The notes under the pieces are model-generated. The model did no database searches. It worked only from the letters and a program-made list of their open reading frames with translations, and had not been told where the DNA came from. A program made the position numbers and the translations under genes. A stretch of 64,000 nt of DNA from Terriglobia bacterium (GTDB lineage Bacteria; Acidobacteriota; Terriglobia; Terriglobales; Acidobacteriaceae): the NCBI GenBank assembly GCA_020073015.1, contig JAIQFZ010000004.1, forward strand, positions 1 to 64,000, read 5' to 3'. The first letter of the stretch is position 1. Each line of letters starts with the position of its first letter. Of the stretch, positions 34,442-43,262 are shown piece after piece.

Positions 34442-35413
34442 GTGTTAGAGGTTATGTCAACTCTGGAAGCAACCGTGGTCACCTCGCGCGAGCGCGCCGC
34501 TCCTTCTCGTCTATGGATGGCGGTCGCCTTTTTCGTGATCTATGTCGTGTGGGGCACGACCTACCTGGCGATTCGCTATGCGGTGGAGACGATCCCCCCG
34601 CTGGTCACGGCAGCCGTGCGGCACACGACGGCCGGGGCGATCTTGATGGGGATTGCCTGGTCCCGAGGTTTTCGTCCGCGCCGGGAACACTGGATCGCCG
34701 GGAGCGTGCTAGGAGCCCTGTTCTTTCTGATCGGGCACGGGAGTTTGCACTGGGCCGAGAAGTTTGTCTCGTCGGGACTGGCGGCCTTGCTGGTCGCCAG
34801 TGAACCTCTATGGATTCTGCTCATCGGCGCCGCCATGCGCCAGCAGAAAATCAACTGGCTCAACGGACTAGGGCTGCTGCTCGGACTCTCCGGCGTAGCC
34901 ATTCTGACGCTCCCTGAGCTGACGTCTTCGTGGACTTCTCTGACCTGGGCGGTGGTGGCGGTATTGGCGGGGGCGGCGTCATGGGCCATCGGAGTTTGCA
35001 TCTCGCCGCGGTTGCGCCTGCCCGCAGATGCCATGGGACGGGCGGCGGTGCCCGTGGTCAGTGGAGGTGCAATGTTGCTCCTCGCCGCCGGAGTTTCGGG
35101 AGAGTTCTCGGCGGTCCATTGGAGTGTTGTGTCCGTCAAGTCGCTCCTCGGCCTTGCCTACTTGATCGTGTTCGGCTCGGTGGTGGCCTTCACGGCGTAC
35201 ACGTGGTTGTTGCAGCATTGCTCGCCGACGCTGGTGGCGACGCACACCTTTGTGAATCCGCTGGTGGCGGTGCTGGTGGGTTGGCTTTGGGCGGCGGAAC
35301 CGCTGAGTGCGCGCATCGTGATTGCGACGGCAGTGATCCTGGGCGCAATCGTGCTCGTGCAACGTGGAGACCGGCATGCAGAAATGCAGGCCGAGGCGGT
35401 GCAGTCGGACTGA
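34442..35413 (+). CDS. EamA-family (drug/metabolite) transporter
   Basis: The 323-residue protein has about ten membrane helices in two EamA repeats, for example VVWGTTYLAIRYAVETIPP in the first half and a matching C-terminal GSVVAFTAYTWLLQ. DMT transporters export or import small metabolites such as amino acids. The start may be the GTG at 34442 or the ATG at 34454 (MSTLEA). It is divergent from the CGNR regulator with a shared operator. The substrate is unknown. Confidence 0.88.
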   Translation: MLEVMSTLEATVVTSRERAAPSRLWMAVAFFVIYVVWGTTYLAIRYAVETIPPLVTAAVRHTTAGAILMGIAWSRGFRPRREHWIAGSVLGALFFLIGHGSLHWAEKFVSSGLAALLVASEPLWILLIGAAMRQQKINWLNGLGLLLGLSGVAILTLPELTSSWTSLTWAVVAVLAGAASWAIGVCISPRLRLPADAMGRAAVPVVSGGAMLLLAAGVSGEFSAVHWSVVSVKSLLGLAYLIVFGSVVAFTAYTWLLQHCSPTLVATHTFVNPLVAVLVGWLWAAEPLSARIVIATAVILGAIVLVQRGDRHAEMQAEAVQSD

Positions 35414-35430
35414 AGCCAGCAGGTTCCATG

Positions 35431-35449
35431 TCTCGCAAAGAACGCGAGA
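35431..35449. terminator. Short hairpin between convergent genes
   Basis: TCTCGC (35431-35436) pairs with GCGAGA (35444-35449) around the loop AAAGAAC, between the ends of the EamA gene and glmU. There is no T-run, so termination is only possible. The stem is similar to the hairpin at 49258-49285, which points to a shared repeat family. Confidence 0.35.
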
Positions 35450-35461
35450 TGTGGGTACCAG

Positions 35462-36904
35462 TTACGTGTCCGTCGGTTTCTTCTGGGCTCGTTCGCGGGC
35501 CCAACCTTCTTTCACAGTTTGGCGAGCCCGACCGAGCGCAAGCGAGTCGGCGGGGACATCGTCGGTGATGCAGGAGGCGGCGGCAACGTAGGAACCGCGG
35601 CCGATCTTGACCGGCGCTACCAGCGTGGAGTCGCTGCCGATGAAGGCGCCGTCTTCAATGACCGTCTTGTGCTTGTGTACGCCGTCGTAATTACAGGTGA
35701 TGGTGCCCGCCCCGACGTTGACTCCTTCGCCGATCTCCGCGTCTCCCAGATACGTTAGGTGGTTGGCTTTCGAGCCCTTGCCCAACTTGATCTTCTTGGT
35801 CTCCACAAAATTTCCAACATGGGCGCCTTCGCCGATATCACTGCCGGGGCGCAGGCGCGAGTACGGCCCGATGATGGCGCTCGCGGCAACTCGGCTGTCG
35901 TCCATGATCGTGCCCGGGTTGATGGTCACGTTGTCACCAATTTCAGAATTCTTGATCACGCTGTAGGAGCGGATACGGCAATCGCTGCCAATCTTGGTCT
36001 TGCCGAGCAACTGAACGAAAGGTTCGACGACGGTGTCGGTGCCGATTTCTACATCGCTGTCGATGACACACGTCTGCGGATAAAAAATCGTCACGCCCTC
36101 CGACAACAATTGCCGGCATTTTGCCAGGCGGAGCAGGGCATCGAGATCCATCATCTCGGCGCGGGTGTTGCTACCGAGGACTTCTCCGGCGTCCGAGGTC
36201 TTGATCGCAACCACCTTCTTGCGGGCGCGGTGAAAGACTGCGGCCATGTCGGTGAGGTAGTACTCCTGATGCGCGTTGTCGGTAGACAGACTGCCGATGT
36301 GTTCGTAGAGCGTGGGTACTGAGAACGCGTAAAAGCCGGAGTTGATCTCGTGGATTTTCTTCTGCTGCGCGGTCGCCGCTTTTTGTTCCACGATGGCGCG
36401 GACCTCTGGACTTTGGGCGCTCTTGCGCAGCACGCGGCCGTATCCGAAGGGATTGGCCAGATCGGCGGTGAGCAGGGTCATGGTGGCTTTCTGGGCCGCG
36501 TGGAAGTCGCTGAGCCTTTGAATGGTTTCGGGCGTGATCAGCGGGGCGTCGCCGGAGAGAACGATGACTTGATCATATGGTGAGAGCGCCTCGCCGGCGA
36601 CCATGAGTGCGTGTCCGGTGCCGCGCTGTTCGGCTTGCAGGACGAAATTGACGCCCGTGTATGCCAGGGCCGCGCGCACGCGGTTAGCCTCGTGGCCGAT
36701 GATGACGAAGATGTCCGGCGGCGGCACAACTTTGGACGCAGTGGCGATGACATAGGCGAGGATCGGCTTGCCGCCAATTTCGTGAAGAACCTTGGGATGC
36801 TTGGATTTGAGCCGTGTTCCTTTGCCGGCGGCCATGATCGCAATGGCCACGCGGGCCGGATGACTACTGGATGATTTCGGGCTGCTATGAGATGGTTTTG
36901 CCAT
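35462..36904 (-). CDS. glmU: Bifunctional GlmU: UDP-GlcNAc pyrophosphorylase and glucosamine-1-phosphate acetyltransferase
   Basis: The 480-residue enzyme makes UDP-N-acetylglucosamine for peptidoglycan. The N-terminal uridyltransferase has IMAAGKGTRLKSKHPKVLHEIGG, the QRGTGHAL loop and VIVLSGDAPL. The C-terminal acetyltransferase is a left-handed hexapeptide helix (INPGTIMDDSRV, EIGEGVNVGAGTITCNYDG). A serine-rich tail of about 17 residues precedes the catalytic start. The gene shares strand and close spacing with yvcK and a TPR gene. Confidence 0.95.
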   Translation of the reverse strand: MAKPSHSSPKSSSSHPARVAIAIMAAGKGTRLKSKHPKVLHEIGGKPILAYVIATASKVVPPPDIFVIIGHEANRVRAALAYTGVNFVLQAEQRGTGHALMVAGEALSPYDQVIVLSGDAPLITPETIQRLSDFHAAQKATMTLLTADLANPFGYGRVLRKSAQSPEVRAIVEQKAATAQQKKIHEINSGFYAFSVPTLYEHIGSLSTDNAHQEYYLTDMAAVFHRARKKVVAIKTSDAGEVLGSNTRAEMMDLDALLRLAKCRQLLSEGVTIFYPQTCVIDSDVEIGTDTVVEPFVQLLGKTKIGSDCRIRSYSVIKNSEIGDNVTINPGTIMDDSRVAASAIIGPYSRLRPGSDIGEGAHVGNFVETKKIKLGKGSKANHLTYLGDAEIGEGVNVGAGTITCNYDGVHKHKTVIEDGAFIGSDSTLVAPVKIGRGSYVAAASCITDDVPADSLALGRARQTVKEGWARERAQKKPTDT

Positions 36905-36972
36905 TCTCAGCCAATATATCGCGAGGAAAGGCTCGGAGTCGCGGACAGAAAGAAACCGGTAACCAGTCGAGG

Positions 36973-38028
36973 CTAAGATTTCGACGCAGTCTGGCGGTCG
37001 GGTGCCTGGGCCATCAGGGCCATCAGGTCGTGGGCGACCCGCTCAGTGGCGTGGCGGGCTACCGCGCCTTCGTCGAGGTAGTCGCCGAGCACGGGGCAAA
37101 CGCCGAGCGCTTCAATGGCGTCGAGGTCGACCACGATCTGCGAGGCGCCTTCCAGAGCATACTGGGCCTTCATCTCCGAGGATGCCGCCTTGCGGTTGAT
37201 GAGGGCATAGTCGAATAGTTGAGCTCCAGCGTGCGTGGTGAGGGCGCGGATGTGTTCCGCTGCCGTTAAACCGAGACTTTCATTTGCTTGCGTCATCAGG
37301 TTACAAACAAATACCTTAATAGCATTGGATTCGGTGATGCACCGGGCGATTCCGCGGACCAGCAGGTTGGGAATGAGGCTGGTGAATAGCGACCCGGGCC
37401 CGATGGTGATCAGGTCGGCGTTGGCGATGGCCTCGAGTGTTTGGGGAAGGGGTTCGGCGTCCGGGGGGATCAGAGAAAGCTCGCGAATCTTGCCCTTGCT
37501 GGCGGTGATGCGGGTTTCGCCCCGGACGCGGGTCCCGTCTTCCATCAGGGCTTCGAGTTCGACGTTGGAGGTAGTGGCGGGATAGATGTGCCCGCGCGTG
37601 AGCAGGATTTCCGAGGAGAGGCGGACGGCCTCGGCAAAATCTCCCGTGATCGAAGTGAGCGCGGCGAGAAAAAGGTTGCCGAAGCTGTGGCCTTCCAGTC
37701 CGGAACCCTTTTGAAAGCGATGCTGAAAGAGCTTCGAAAGGAGGGCCTCGTCTTCGGAGAGGGCAACGATGCAATTACGCACGTCGCCGGGTGGCAGCAT
37801 GTTGAACTCTTTGCGCAGGCGGCCGCTGGAGCCGCCGTCGTCGGTGACCGTGACCACGCCGCACAACTCGCGGATGGCGAGCTTGCCAGAGGCTGCCAGC
37901 GCCGGAGTCAGCACGTAGCCCTTCAGGCCCTTCAACAGGGTGGAGAGCCCGGTGCCACCGCCAATGGCCACGACGCTGAGATCAGGAGCGAGTTTGTCGG
38001 ACGAATTCGTGCGCTGCTGGAGGACCAT
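36973..38028 (-). CDS. yvcK: Gluconeogenesis factor YvcK/CofD-like protein
   Basis: From the ATG at 38028 (GAGGTG upstream) the protein has 351 residues. The nucleotide-binding start is VVAIGGGTGLSTLLKGL, and the family motifs TDDGGSSGRLRKEF and PPGDVRNCIVAL follow. YvcK binds UDP-sugars and is linked to cell-wall and central carbon control in several bacteria. The position beside glmU, which makes UDP-GlcNAc, fits that link. An upstream TTG at 38040 would add four residues and is less likely. Confidence 0.92.
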   Translation of the reverse strand: MVLQQRTNSSDKLAPDLSVVAIGGGTGLSTLLKGLKGYVLTPALAASGKLAIRELCGVVTVTDDGGSSGRLRKEFNMLPPGDVRNCIVALSEDEALLSKLFQHRFQKGSGLEGHSFGNLFLAALTSITGDFAEAVRLSSEILLTRGHIYPATTSNVELEALMEDGTRVRGETRITASKGKIRELSLIPPDAEPLPQTLEAIANADLITIGPGSLFTSLIPNLLVRGIARCITESNAIKVFVCNLMTQANESLGLTAAEHIRALTTHAGAQLFDYALINRKAASSEMKAQYALEGASQIVVDLDAIEALGVCPVLGDYLDEGAVARHATERVAHDLMALMAQAPDRQTASKS

Positions 38029-38058
38029 GCAGCACCTCAAGGGGCGATCGCCAGCCGG

Positions 38059-38619
38059 TTAGTATGTGTTTACTTCTTCCTGCGAGTCCGAGTCTTCGGC
38101 TCCCGGATCCGGGTAGAGCAATTCAGTGAAGCGCGGATCTTCGGCAAGGTTCTGGAAATCGGAATCGTTGCGAGCCTGGAAGCGCAAGGCGGGGTTCGCA
38201 TGGATGGCCTCGTCGAGCGTCTTGAGGGCTTCTTCGACGTGCCCGGTCAGGCAACTGAGCGCGGCCAGTCCGTAAAGAACATAGTCAGACTTGGATTGCT
38301 TGAGCAGCTTCTCCATGTGTTCGCGCGCCGCGACGTAGTCGCCGGTGTTCATGAGCGAAACTGCGAAGTCAAAATGTTCTTCGGATGTTTTGAACTGGAG
38401 AGCCGGTTTTTCCAGGTGCTGGTCGCAGGCGTGCATGTGGACCATCGCCCGGTCGGAAAGAGACTTGTTGGGCCCGCTGAGGACCTTCTGCAGATGTCCC
38501 TTGGCCTTGTCAAACTTGCGCTCCTGCAGGGCGCGCAGCCCCTGTTCGTAGCTTTGGACCGCCTGGGTGTGACGTGGATCTTCCGCTACTTGCTTCTTTG
38601 GAGTTCCCTTTTGTGCCAT
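38059..38619 (-). CDS. Tetratricopeptide repeat protein
   Basis: The 186-residue protein has a short basic start and about three TPR-like helical pairs (HTQAVQSYEQGLRALQERKFDKAKGHL, FDFAVSLMNTGDYVAAREHMEKLL, YGLAALSCLTGHVEEALKTLDEAI). It ends in a C-terminal acidic tail. It has no signal peptide and is likely a cytoplasmic scaffold. Its stop is 30 bases before the yvcK start, so the two are probably co-transcribed. The partner is unknown. Confidence 0.82.
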   Translation of the reverse strand: MAQKGTPKKQVAEDPRHTQAVQSYEQGLRALQERKFDKAKGHLQKVLSGPNKSLSDRAMVHMHACDQHLEKPALQFKTSEEHFDFAVSLMNTGDYVAAREHMEKLLKQSKSDYVLYGLAALSCLTGHVEEALKTLDEAIHANPALRFQARNDSDFQNLAEDPRFTELLYPDPGAEDSDSQEEVNTY

Positions 38620-38676
38620 TCAACCGCCTCGCGTCAAAATATGGAAATAGGAAAACTAAAATTCTGCGAACTTCTG

Positions 38677-39135
38677 TCACTCGATACTGGCTGCCGTCGC
38701 AAGATCGAACTGCTTCCACTCGCCCTTGATGATCCCGGCCCGGATCTGCCGCGCTGTCTTGCCTTGCTTGTGCATCGTATACGCGTAGTAAAGCTCTTTG
38801 AGGCAGGTTCCGCACTGCGCGCCGTGCGTGCCCGAGAAGCAACTGTGCAGGCTGTTGTGCCCCATGCCGCGATCACAGTAGCAGTAACAGGGCTGCTGAT
38901 AAATCACGTTCGGAATCTTCGCCGCTAGTTCGTAGGCGTGGGTCTGGTATGGATACTGCGCGTTCTCGCCCCAGAGCTGATCTTTGGTGAGGATCGGTTC
39001 CAGTTTCGCGCCCTTCGCCGGGGGAGCGGCGTTGAAATGTGGAACCCCCTGATCGCTTTCGGATTGCAGCCATGGGGCCGACACCATCGTGACCAGCAAA
39101 AACAGCAGAGATAGAGCCAAGACACGCTTCCGCAT
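38677..39135 (-). CDS. CYCXC-family secreted protein
   Basis: From the ATG at 39135 (GAGGAG upstream) the 152-residue protein has a signal peptide (LALSLLFLLVTMVSA). A cysteine-rich core carries PCYCYC (C83, C85, C87), then C99, C108 and C111 in SCFSGTHGAQCGTCLKE. This matches the CYCXC (PCYCGC) family, some of whose members are selenoproteins; here all positions are cysteine. The role may be in metal or redox handling outside the cytoplasm, which is inference. The C-terminal helix includes ARQIRAGIIKGEW. Confidence 0.8.
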   Translation of the reverse strand: MRKRVLALSLLFLLVTMVSAPWLQSESDQGVPHFNAAPPAKGAKLEPILTKDQLWGENAQYPYQTHAYELAAKIPNVIYQQPCYCYCDRGMGHNSLHSCFSGTHGAQCGTCLKELYYAYTMHKQGKTARQIRAGIIKGEWKQFDLATAASIE

Positions 39136-39217
39136 ACGGAATCTCCTCGGAAGACTTATTTTACCTGAAGGCACGGAATTGGCCGAGTACCGGCGGGGTA
39201 CGGGGTCAGCCAGGAGA

Positions 39218-39679
39218 TTAGTGTGTCGGGTTGGGAGCGGTTGGCGGAACCAGGTCTTCGGCAGCCACGATTTGCCACTTCCCGCCTCGCCGGATCCAGG
39301 TATCGGTCCAGACGTATCTTCCGGTTGTGCCGTCCTTCTTCTTCCACTCCTCGCTGCCTTGCGCCACGGCAGCATCCCCGAAGAAACGAATCTCAACCTC
39401 GATCAAATGGTTGGACAGGTATTGGGAGGGTTGCGTGGGAGTCTCGTTGATCTCGTCCGCCTTGGAGTATCGCTTCCCGTCGTGGGACACACCGACGAAA
39501 TCATCCGCGAGAATGCGCTCCAGCAGGGCGACATCTCTCTTGACGGAGGATTCAGCCCAGTCCGACTCCGCCTGACGTATGTACGCTCGGTCTTGGGCGT
39601 GGTCATCGATCGCCTGGGCTTGGGCGAGGGACGCGCTGAGGAACATGACAACCGGAAAGAGGAGCACTCTAGGTTTCAT
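39218..39679 (-). CDS. Secreted NTF2-like (DUF4440) protein
   Basis: The 153-residue protein has a signal peptide (cut after SLAQA) and an NTF2-like domain: IRQAESDWAESSVKRDVALLERILADDFVGVSHDGKRYSKADEI and TDTWIRRGGKWQIVAAEDL. This is the DUF4440 group of small periplasmic proteins whose ligands are mostly unknown. It lies between the CYCXC protein and the M20 peptidase on the same strand. It may be distant kin of the partial NTF2-like gene at the left edge of the window. Confidence 0.85.
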   Translation of the reverse strand: MKPRVLLFPVVMFLSASLAQAQAIDDHAQDRAYIRQAESDWAESSVKRDVALLERILADDFVGVSHDGKRYSKADEINETPTQPSQYLSNHLIEVEIRFFGDAAVAQGSEEWKKKDGTTGRYVWTDTWIRRGGKWQIVAAEDLVPPTAPNPTH

Positions 39680-39802
39680 AAGAAGTGCCGAATCTTAGCA
39701 CGAAAATTTTGGAGGGCATGACCATAGGGGACGCCAGGATTTCCAGCGCCTGTTTGTCCGTGCCCGTAATCCTCTGCGTCCCCTGTGGTGGTTCTTTTGC
39801 TT

Positions 39803-41176
39803 CTATCCGCCGAGCTTTTCAAAGAACAGGCAGATCGTCTCAATCCCGCGATGGAAGTTCGGGATATGGAACTTCTCATTGGGGGCGTGGAGGTTGTCGT
39901 CGGGGAGGCCAAAGCCCATCATGACCGATGGAATCTTCAGGACATCCTGAAAGTCGGTGACGATGGGAATCGAACCGCCGGAGCGGATGAACACGGTGTC
40001 TTTCTTGAAGGTGTCGTGCAACGCTTCGGTGGCAGCCCGGATGAAATGGTTGTCGGTGCCGACCACGCAGGCCGGGCCTTTACTCCAGACTTTGATTTTC
40101 GTCTCAATCCCCTTGGGCGTCAGCTTCTTGACGAAGGCGGTGTAGCGCTTGAGGATGTCGTCGGGATCCTGGTTCGGCACCATCCGCATGGAAACTTTGG
40201 CGGAGGCCTTTGCCGGAATCACGGTCTTGGCGCCGGGTGCGGTGAAGCCGCCGGGCATGCCGTGGACTTCGAGCGTCGGACGCGCCCAGGTGCGGTAAAG
40301 GACGGAGTAGCCGGGTTCGCCAGTCAGAACCTTGGAGCCGACCTCAGTCTTGCGGTAGTGCTCTTCGTTGAAGGGCAGACGCTTCCACGCTTTGAGTTCG
40401 TCCTTCGTCGGGGTCTTCACGTTCTTGTAAAAGCCCGGGATCAAGACTTTGCCTTTGGAGTCCTTCAGCTTGCTGATGATCTCGATCAGTGCGAAGAATG
40501 GGTTGGGCGCCGCTCCGCCGTACATGCCGGAATGCAGGTCGGTCTTGGCGCCGAAGGCTTCGATCTCCGTGTAGACCAGGCCGCGCAGGCCAACGCAGAG
40601 AGTCGGAAGATTGGGCGCGAACAATTCCGTGTCGCAGACCAGCGCGAAATCGGCTTTCAGCTTGGCTTTCTGCTTGCGGACGTATTCGGCGATCGACTCG
40701 CCGCCCACTTCTTCTTCGCCTTCGAAGATGATCTTGACGTTGATCGGCAATTTCCCGCCGTACGCCTGCATCAGCGATTCCAGGGCTTTCACTTCCATCC
40801 AAAGCTGGCCTTTGTCGTCGACGGCGCCGCGGGCATAGATATTGTCATTGCGCTCGGTGGGCTCAAACGGCGGCGTGTGCCACTCGTCCACCGGATCGGG
40901 CGGTTGCACGTCGTAGTGCGCGTACATCAGCACAGTGGGCTTGCCGGGGGCGTTGAGCCAGTCGGCGTAGAGCAGGGGATGACCCTTGGTAGGAATGATC
41001 TCGATATTGTTCATCCCGATGCGCCGCAGTTCGTTAGCAACAAATTCGGCGGCTTTTTGCACGTCGCCTTTGTGCTCGTCGAGCGTGCTGATGCTGGGGA
41101 TGCGGAGCAGATCTTTGAGCTCGTTCAGGAAACGGGGCTGATTATTGCGTGCAAAATCGACTGCTGGGGAAGCCAT
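39803..41176 (-). CDS. M20 family metallopeptidase (dipeptidase)
   Basis: The 457-residue cytoplasmic enzyme shows the M20 zinc ligands in order: YAHYDVQPP, GAVDDKGQLWM, FEGEEEVGGES and VCDTELFAP, with a late HIPNFHRG. The insertion between residues 205 and 310 is the dimerisation domain (SGMYGGAAPNPF, RMVPNQDP). The family hydrolyses dipeptides, often ending in non-standard or glycine residues. The length is normal. It is a single gene. Confidence 0.93.
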   Translation of the reverse strand: MASPAVDFARNNQPRFLNELKDLLRIPSISTLDEHKGDVQKAAEFVANELRRIGMNNIEIIPTKGHPLLYADWLNAPGKPTVLMYAHYDVQPPDPVDEWHTPPFEPTERNDNIYARGAVDDKGQLWMEVKALESLMQAYGGKLPINVKIIFEGEEEVGGESIAEYVRKQKAKLKADFALVCDTELFAPNLPTLCVGLRGLVYTEIEAFGAKTDLHSGMYGGAAPNPFFALIEIISKLKDSKGKVLIPGFYKNVKTPTKDELKAWKRLPFNEEHYRKTEVGSKVLTGEPGYSVLYRTWARPTLEVHGMPGGFTAPGAKTVIPAKASAKVSMRMVPNQDPDDILKRYTAFVKKLTPKGIETKIKVWSKGPACVVGTDNHFIRAATEALHDTFKKDTVFIRSGGSIPIVTDFQDVLKIPSVMMGFGLPDDNLHAPNEKFHIPNFHRGIETICLFFEKLGG

Positions 41177-41334
41177 AGTGTTCTGCCTTTCTGGCGCTGG
41201 TACGCGCGAACAGGAATGCCGGAAACCGTTCAGTATACCTGAAGAGTGTGGAGAACTCTTGGACGGGGGAGGGGTGCGGAGGGTCGCTGGTGCAATCGGG
41301 ATTTATCAACAATCAGGCCGAACCTTGACGCGAC

Positions 41335-41784
41335 TCAAACCACGGAGATGTCCGGTTCCATAATAATTTCGGATTTCACGGAGTTCGCGACGAGGCTGTA
41401 CTTCTGAGCAGCTTCGAGCGCTCGCAGAGTTCTTGCTTGCACAGCTTCTTTGCTTTCGTTTCCGCGTGCGATCCGGATAACCGGCCTGAAATGCAAGCGG
41501 GTGAAGATCTCCGTCCGGTCCAGTTCAATCAGTTTCGTGCCTTCGGCCCGGCATTCAAACGACAGGAGATTGAGACGGAAGCGCTCGGTCGCCCAGAGGA
41601 ACATCATCATTACGCAACTGTTCGCGGCCGCAACGAATGCATCTTCGGGGGTGAGGACACCGGCATGCCCTTGGGCATCGGGAGGAGCTGAGAACGTCAT
41701 TTCAGCGCCGTTCCCCATCTCGACGTGCCCCCAGTGTTCGCCGGTCCATCTAACCGTGGCGTGATACGTGGCGGTGCGGCTCAT
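41335..41784 (-). CDS. OsmC-family protein
   Basis: The 149-residue protein has the OsmC fold with TPEDAFVAAANSCVMMMFLW, where a reactive cysteine sits in the conserved helix, and a C-terminal IVANSVKSEI-like segment. OsmC relatives reduce organic hydroperoxides or take part in thiol and sulfur transfer. Its ATG overlaps the stop of the DGC gene by 4 bases, and it ends a four-gene operon with a GcvH-like protein. A second resolving cysteine is not clear, so peroxidase activity is not certain. Confidence 0.88.
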   Translation of the reverse strand: MSRTATYHATVRWTGEHWGHVEMGNGAEMTFSAPPDAQGHAGVLTPEDAFVAAANSCVMMMFLWATERFRLNLLSFECRAEGTKLIELDRTEIFTRLHFRPVIRIARGNESKEAVQARTLRALEAAQKYSLVANSVKSEIIMEPDISVV

Positions 41785-42248
41785 CTTGCTCCTTTCACAG
41801 GCACCGGGGTAATCGAAATAAGAGATTCAGCTGACGGCTTGGTGGCGAGGATCTGATCAACCAGATTCGTCAGGCGCTCCGTCGTAAGCTCCACTGCTTT
41901 CTGTCCAGCCTCGTTTAGTCTTCGCCGCCCGTCGATGTGCTCGAGACTGTTTTTAGCCGCGAGTTCGCTGACCACGACGCTCGCGGTGGGTTTCCCCGAA
42001 TACATCTCGGTGCCTCGCGCGGCGCAGCGTAGTTCACAACCGTCAACCGTGATGGTCGGGTGGAAACGGGCAAATGCTCGATCTCCCTCGCCTCCGGCAA
42101 GAAATAGCGGCAAGCAAATGGTCACAGTCTTACCGGGGCGCACCTCATGCAACACCTTCAAAGCAGCGAGACGGGTGACAGTTCCAACAGCCAGTTCCTC
42201 CCCGCTGCACGCGATAATGCCGACTTTGCGTTCAGGCAGATCAGGCAT
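41781..42248 (-). CDS. DGC-domain zinc-binding protein (copy A)
   Basis: From the ATG at 42248 (GGGAGGACAGC upstream) the 155-residue protein has the DGC metal-binding family layout: an early IIACSGEE cysteine (C14), then ITVDGCELRCAARG with D69, G70, C71 and C75. A helical C-terminal half (LTTERLTNLVDQIL) follows. The family is known only as a putative zinc-binding domain (COG4273). It overlaps the next copy by 8 bases and the OsmC gene by 4. The second copy next to it suggests a heterodimer or paired enzymes. Confidence 0.85.
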   Translation of the reverse strand: MPDLPERKVGIIACSGEELAVGTVTRLAALKVLHEVRPGKTVTICLPLFLAGGEGDRAFARFHPTITVDGCELRCAARGTEMYSGKPTASVVVSELAAKNSLEHIDGRRRLNEAGQKAVELTTERLTNLVDQILATKPSAESLISITPVPVKGAR

Positions 42249-42666
42249 GCTGTCCTCCCGCAGTCTCCGCGAGGATCTCGTCAAGGCCGCCGGAAATTTC
42301 AGCGGCTATGGCTCGCGCGAGTTCCTTGCCCGGGTCGTTGAGTTCGGCGATGCCTTCCGGTTTGAGATCCTTGTGTCGGCGAAAGACATCGAGGACCGAA
42401 ACCTCGCGGGCGACCGTCGCGCCGCTATGCTTCACGAGCTTCGATGCGCACATTAGCTTGCATCCGTCGATGGTGACGGCTGGGTTCGTTCGGACTCGTG
42501 ATTGTGCGTCTTGGTCGCCAACAACGAGCTTCGAAAGTGCAACAAGGGTGGTGTCGGCCGGACGGAGGTTCTCGCAGAGTTCGTAGGCGGCTTCGCGACT
42601 CACCGTGCCGAACGCTTTGCCGATCCCGCTGCACGGAATCACGGAGACAATGCGACGTTCGCTCAT
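42241..42666 (-). CDS. DGC-domain zinc-binding protein (copy B)
   Basis: The 141-residue protein is a paralogue of copy A: VIPCSGIG with C12 near the start, VTIDGCKLMCASK with D67, G68, C69 and C73, and a helical end (LARAIAAEISGGLDEIL). The two copies share motif spacing but are otherwise quite different, so the duplication is old. It overlaps the GcvH-like gene by 4 bases (ATGA). The conserved cysteines are the expected metal or sulfur ligands. Confidence 0.85.
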   Translation of the reverse strand: MSERRIVSVIPCSGIGKAFGTVSREAAYELCENLRPADTTLVALSKLVVGDQDAQSRVRTNPAVTIDGCKLMCASKLVKHSGATVAREVSVLDVFRRHKDLKPEGIAELNDPGKELARAIAAEISGGLDEILAETAGGQHA

Positions 42667-43127
42667 GGCGTATCCTTCAGTTCCTGGTCAATCTGAGTTC
42701 GCATGAACTGGAAGTAAGCATTTGCGTCGAGCAAGGCAGCGCTGGCACCTTCCCAGTCGGCCGCCTTAATTGCCACAAGCCAGCCCTTCCCGTATGGGTC
42801 CTGATTGACAAATTCGGGATTCAACTCCAGGCCTTTGTTCGTTTCAATGATGGATCCTGCAATTGGCGAGGGCAGGCCGACGTTCACCTTGACCGTTTCG
42901 ATTTCGGCAAACTCGTCGCCCGCCTTTAGGGCTGTCCCCGTCTGCTTGACGTTCACGAATGCCGCATCTCCGCTGTGTTGTTGAAGGTAATCCGTGAGGC
43001 CCATGCGAACCGTAACGCCAGCCGGAGAGATGGACGGCAGTAACCAAACCCCGTCCCGGGTATAAAAGCGGTTGCGCGCAACCTTAAACGTAAACTTGTC
43101 AATCGTGGCTTCCAGATGCCCCGGCAT
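42663..43127 (-). CDS. GcvH-like lipoyl carrier protein
   Basis: The 154-residue protein has the H-protein fold: RMGLTDYLQQHSGDAAFVNV, then the lipoyl hairpin IETVKVNVGLPSPIAGSI with K80 as the expected lipoyl-lysine, and NPYGKGW-like NQDPYGKGWLVAI. The true glycine cleavage H protein works with GcvT and GcvP, which are absent here. It heads a four-gene operon with two DGC proteins and an OsmC protein. A lipoate-bound sulfur or thiol carrier role, as in the sulfur-oxidising LbpA proteins, is possible but inferred. Confidence 0.88.
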   Translation of the reverse strand: MPGHLEATIDKFTFKVARNRFYTRDGVWLLPSISPAGVTVRMGLTDYLQQHSGDAAFVNVKQTGTALKAGDEFAEIETVKVNVGLPSPIAGSIIETNKGLELNPEFVNQDPYGKGWLVAIKAADWEGASAALLDANAYFQFMRTQIDQELKDTP

Positions 43128-43248
43128 GTAGCCTCCGTCGACAGAGACGAATTAACTCACGGCCGCCGCGCGGCGTGACCGCTCGGTAGCACGGAAAAGG
43201 CGCAAACATCCCCTCTCCGCCATTGAAGCGCATCGTGCTTTCGGCTGC

Positions 43249-43262
43249 TGTGATACGTCACA
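43249..43262. promoter_or_regulatory. Putative Crp/Fnr-family site upstream of the GcvH-like operon
   Basis: TGTGATACGTCACA is a palindrome of TGTGA and TCACA halves separated by four bases. That spacing is the one used by Fnr-type regulators. A second GTCAC-N10-GTGAC inverted repeat overlaps it (43257-43276). The site lies about 120 bases upstream of the GcvH-like ATG. The rest of the 307-base gap (43128-43434) shows nothing else I can support. Confidence 0.4.
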
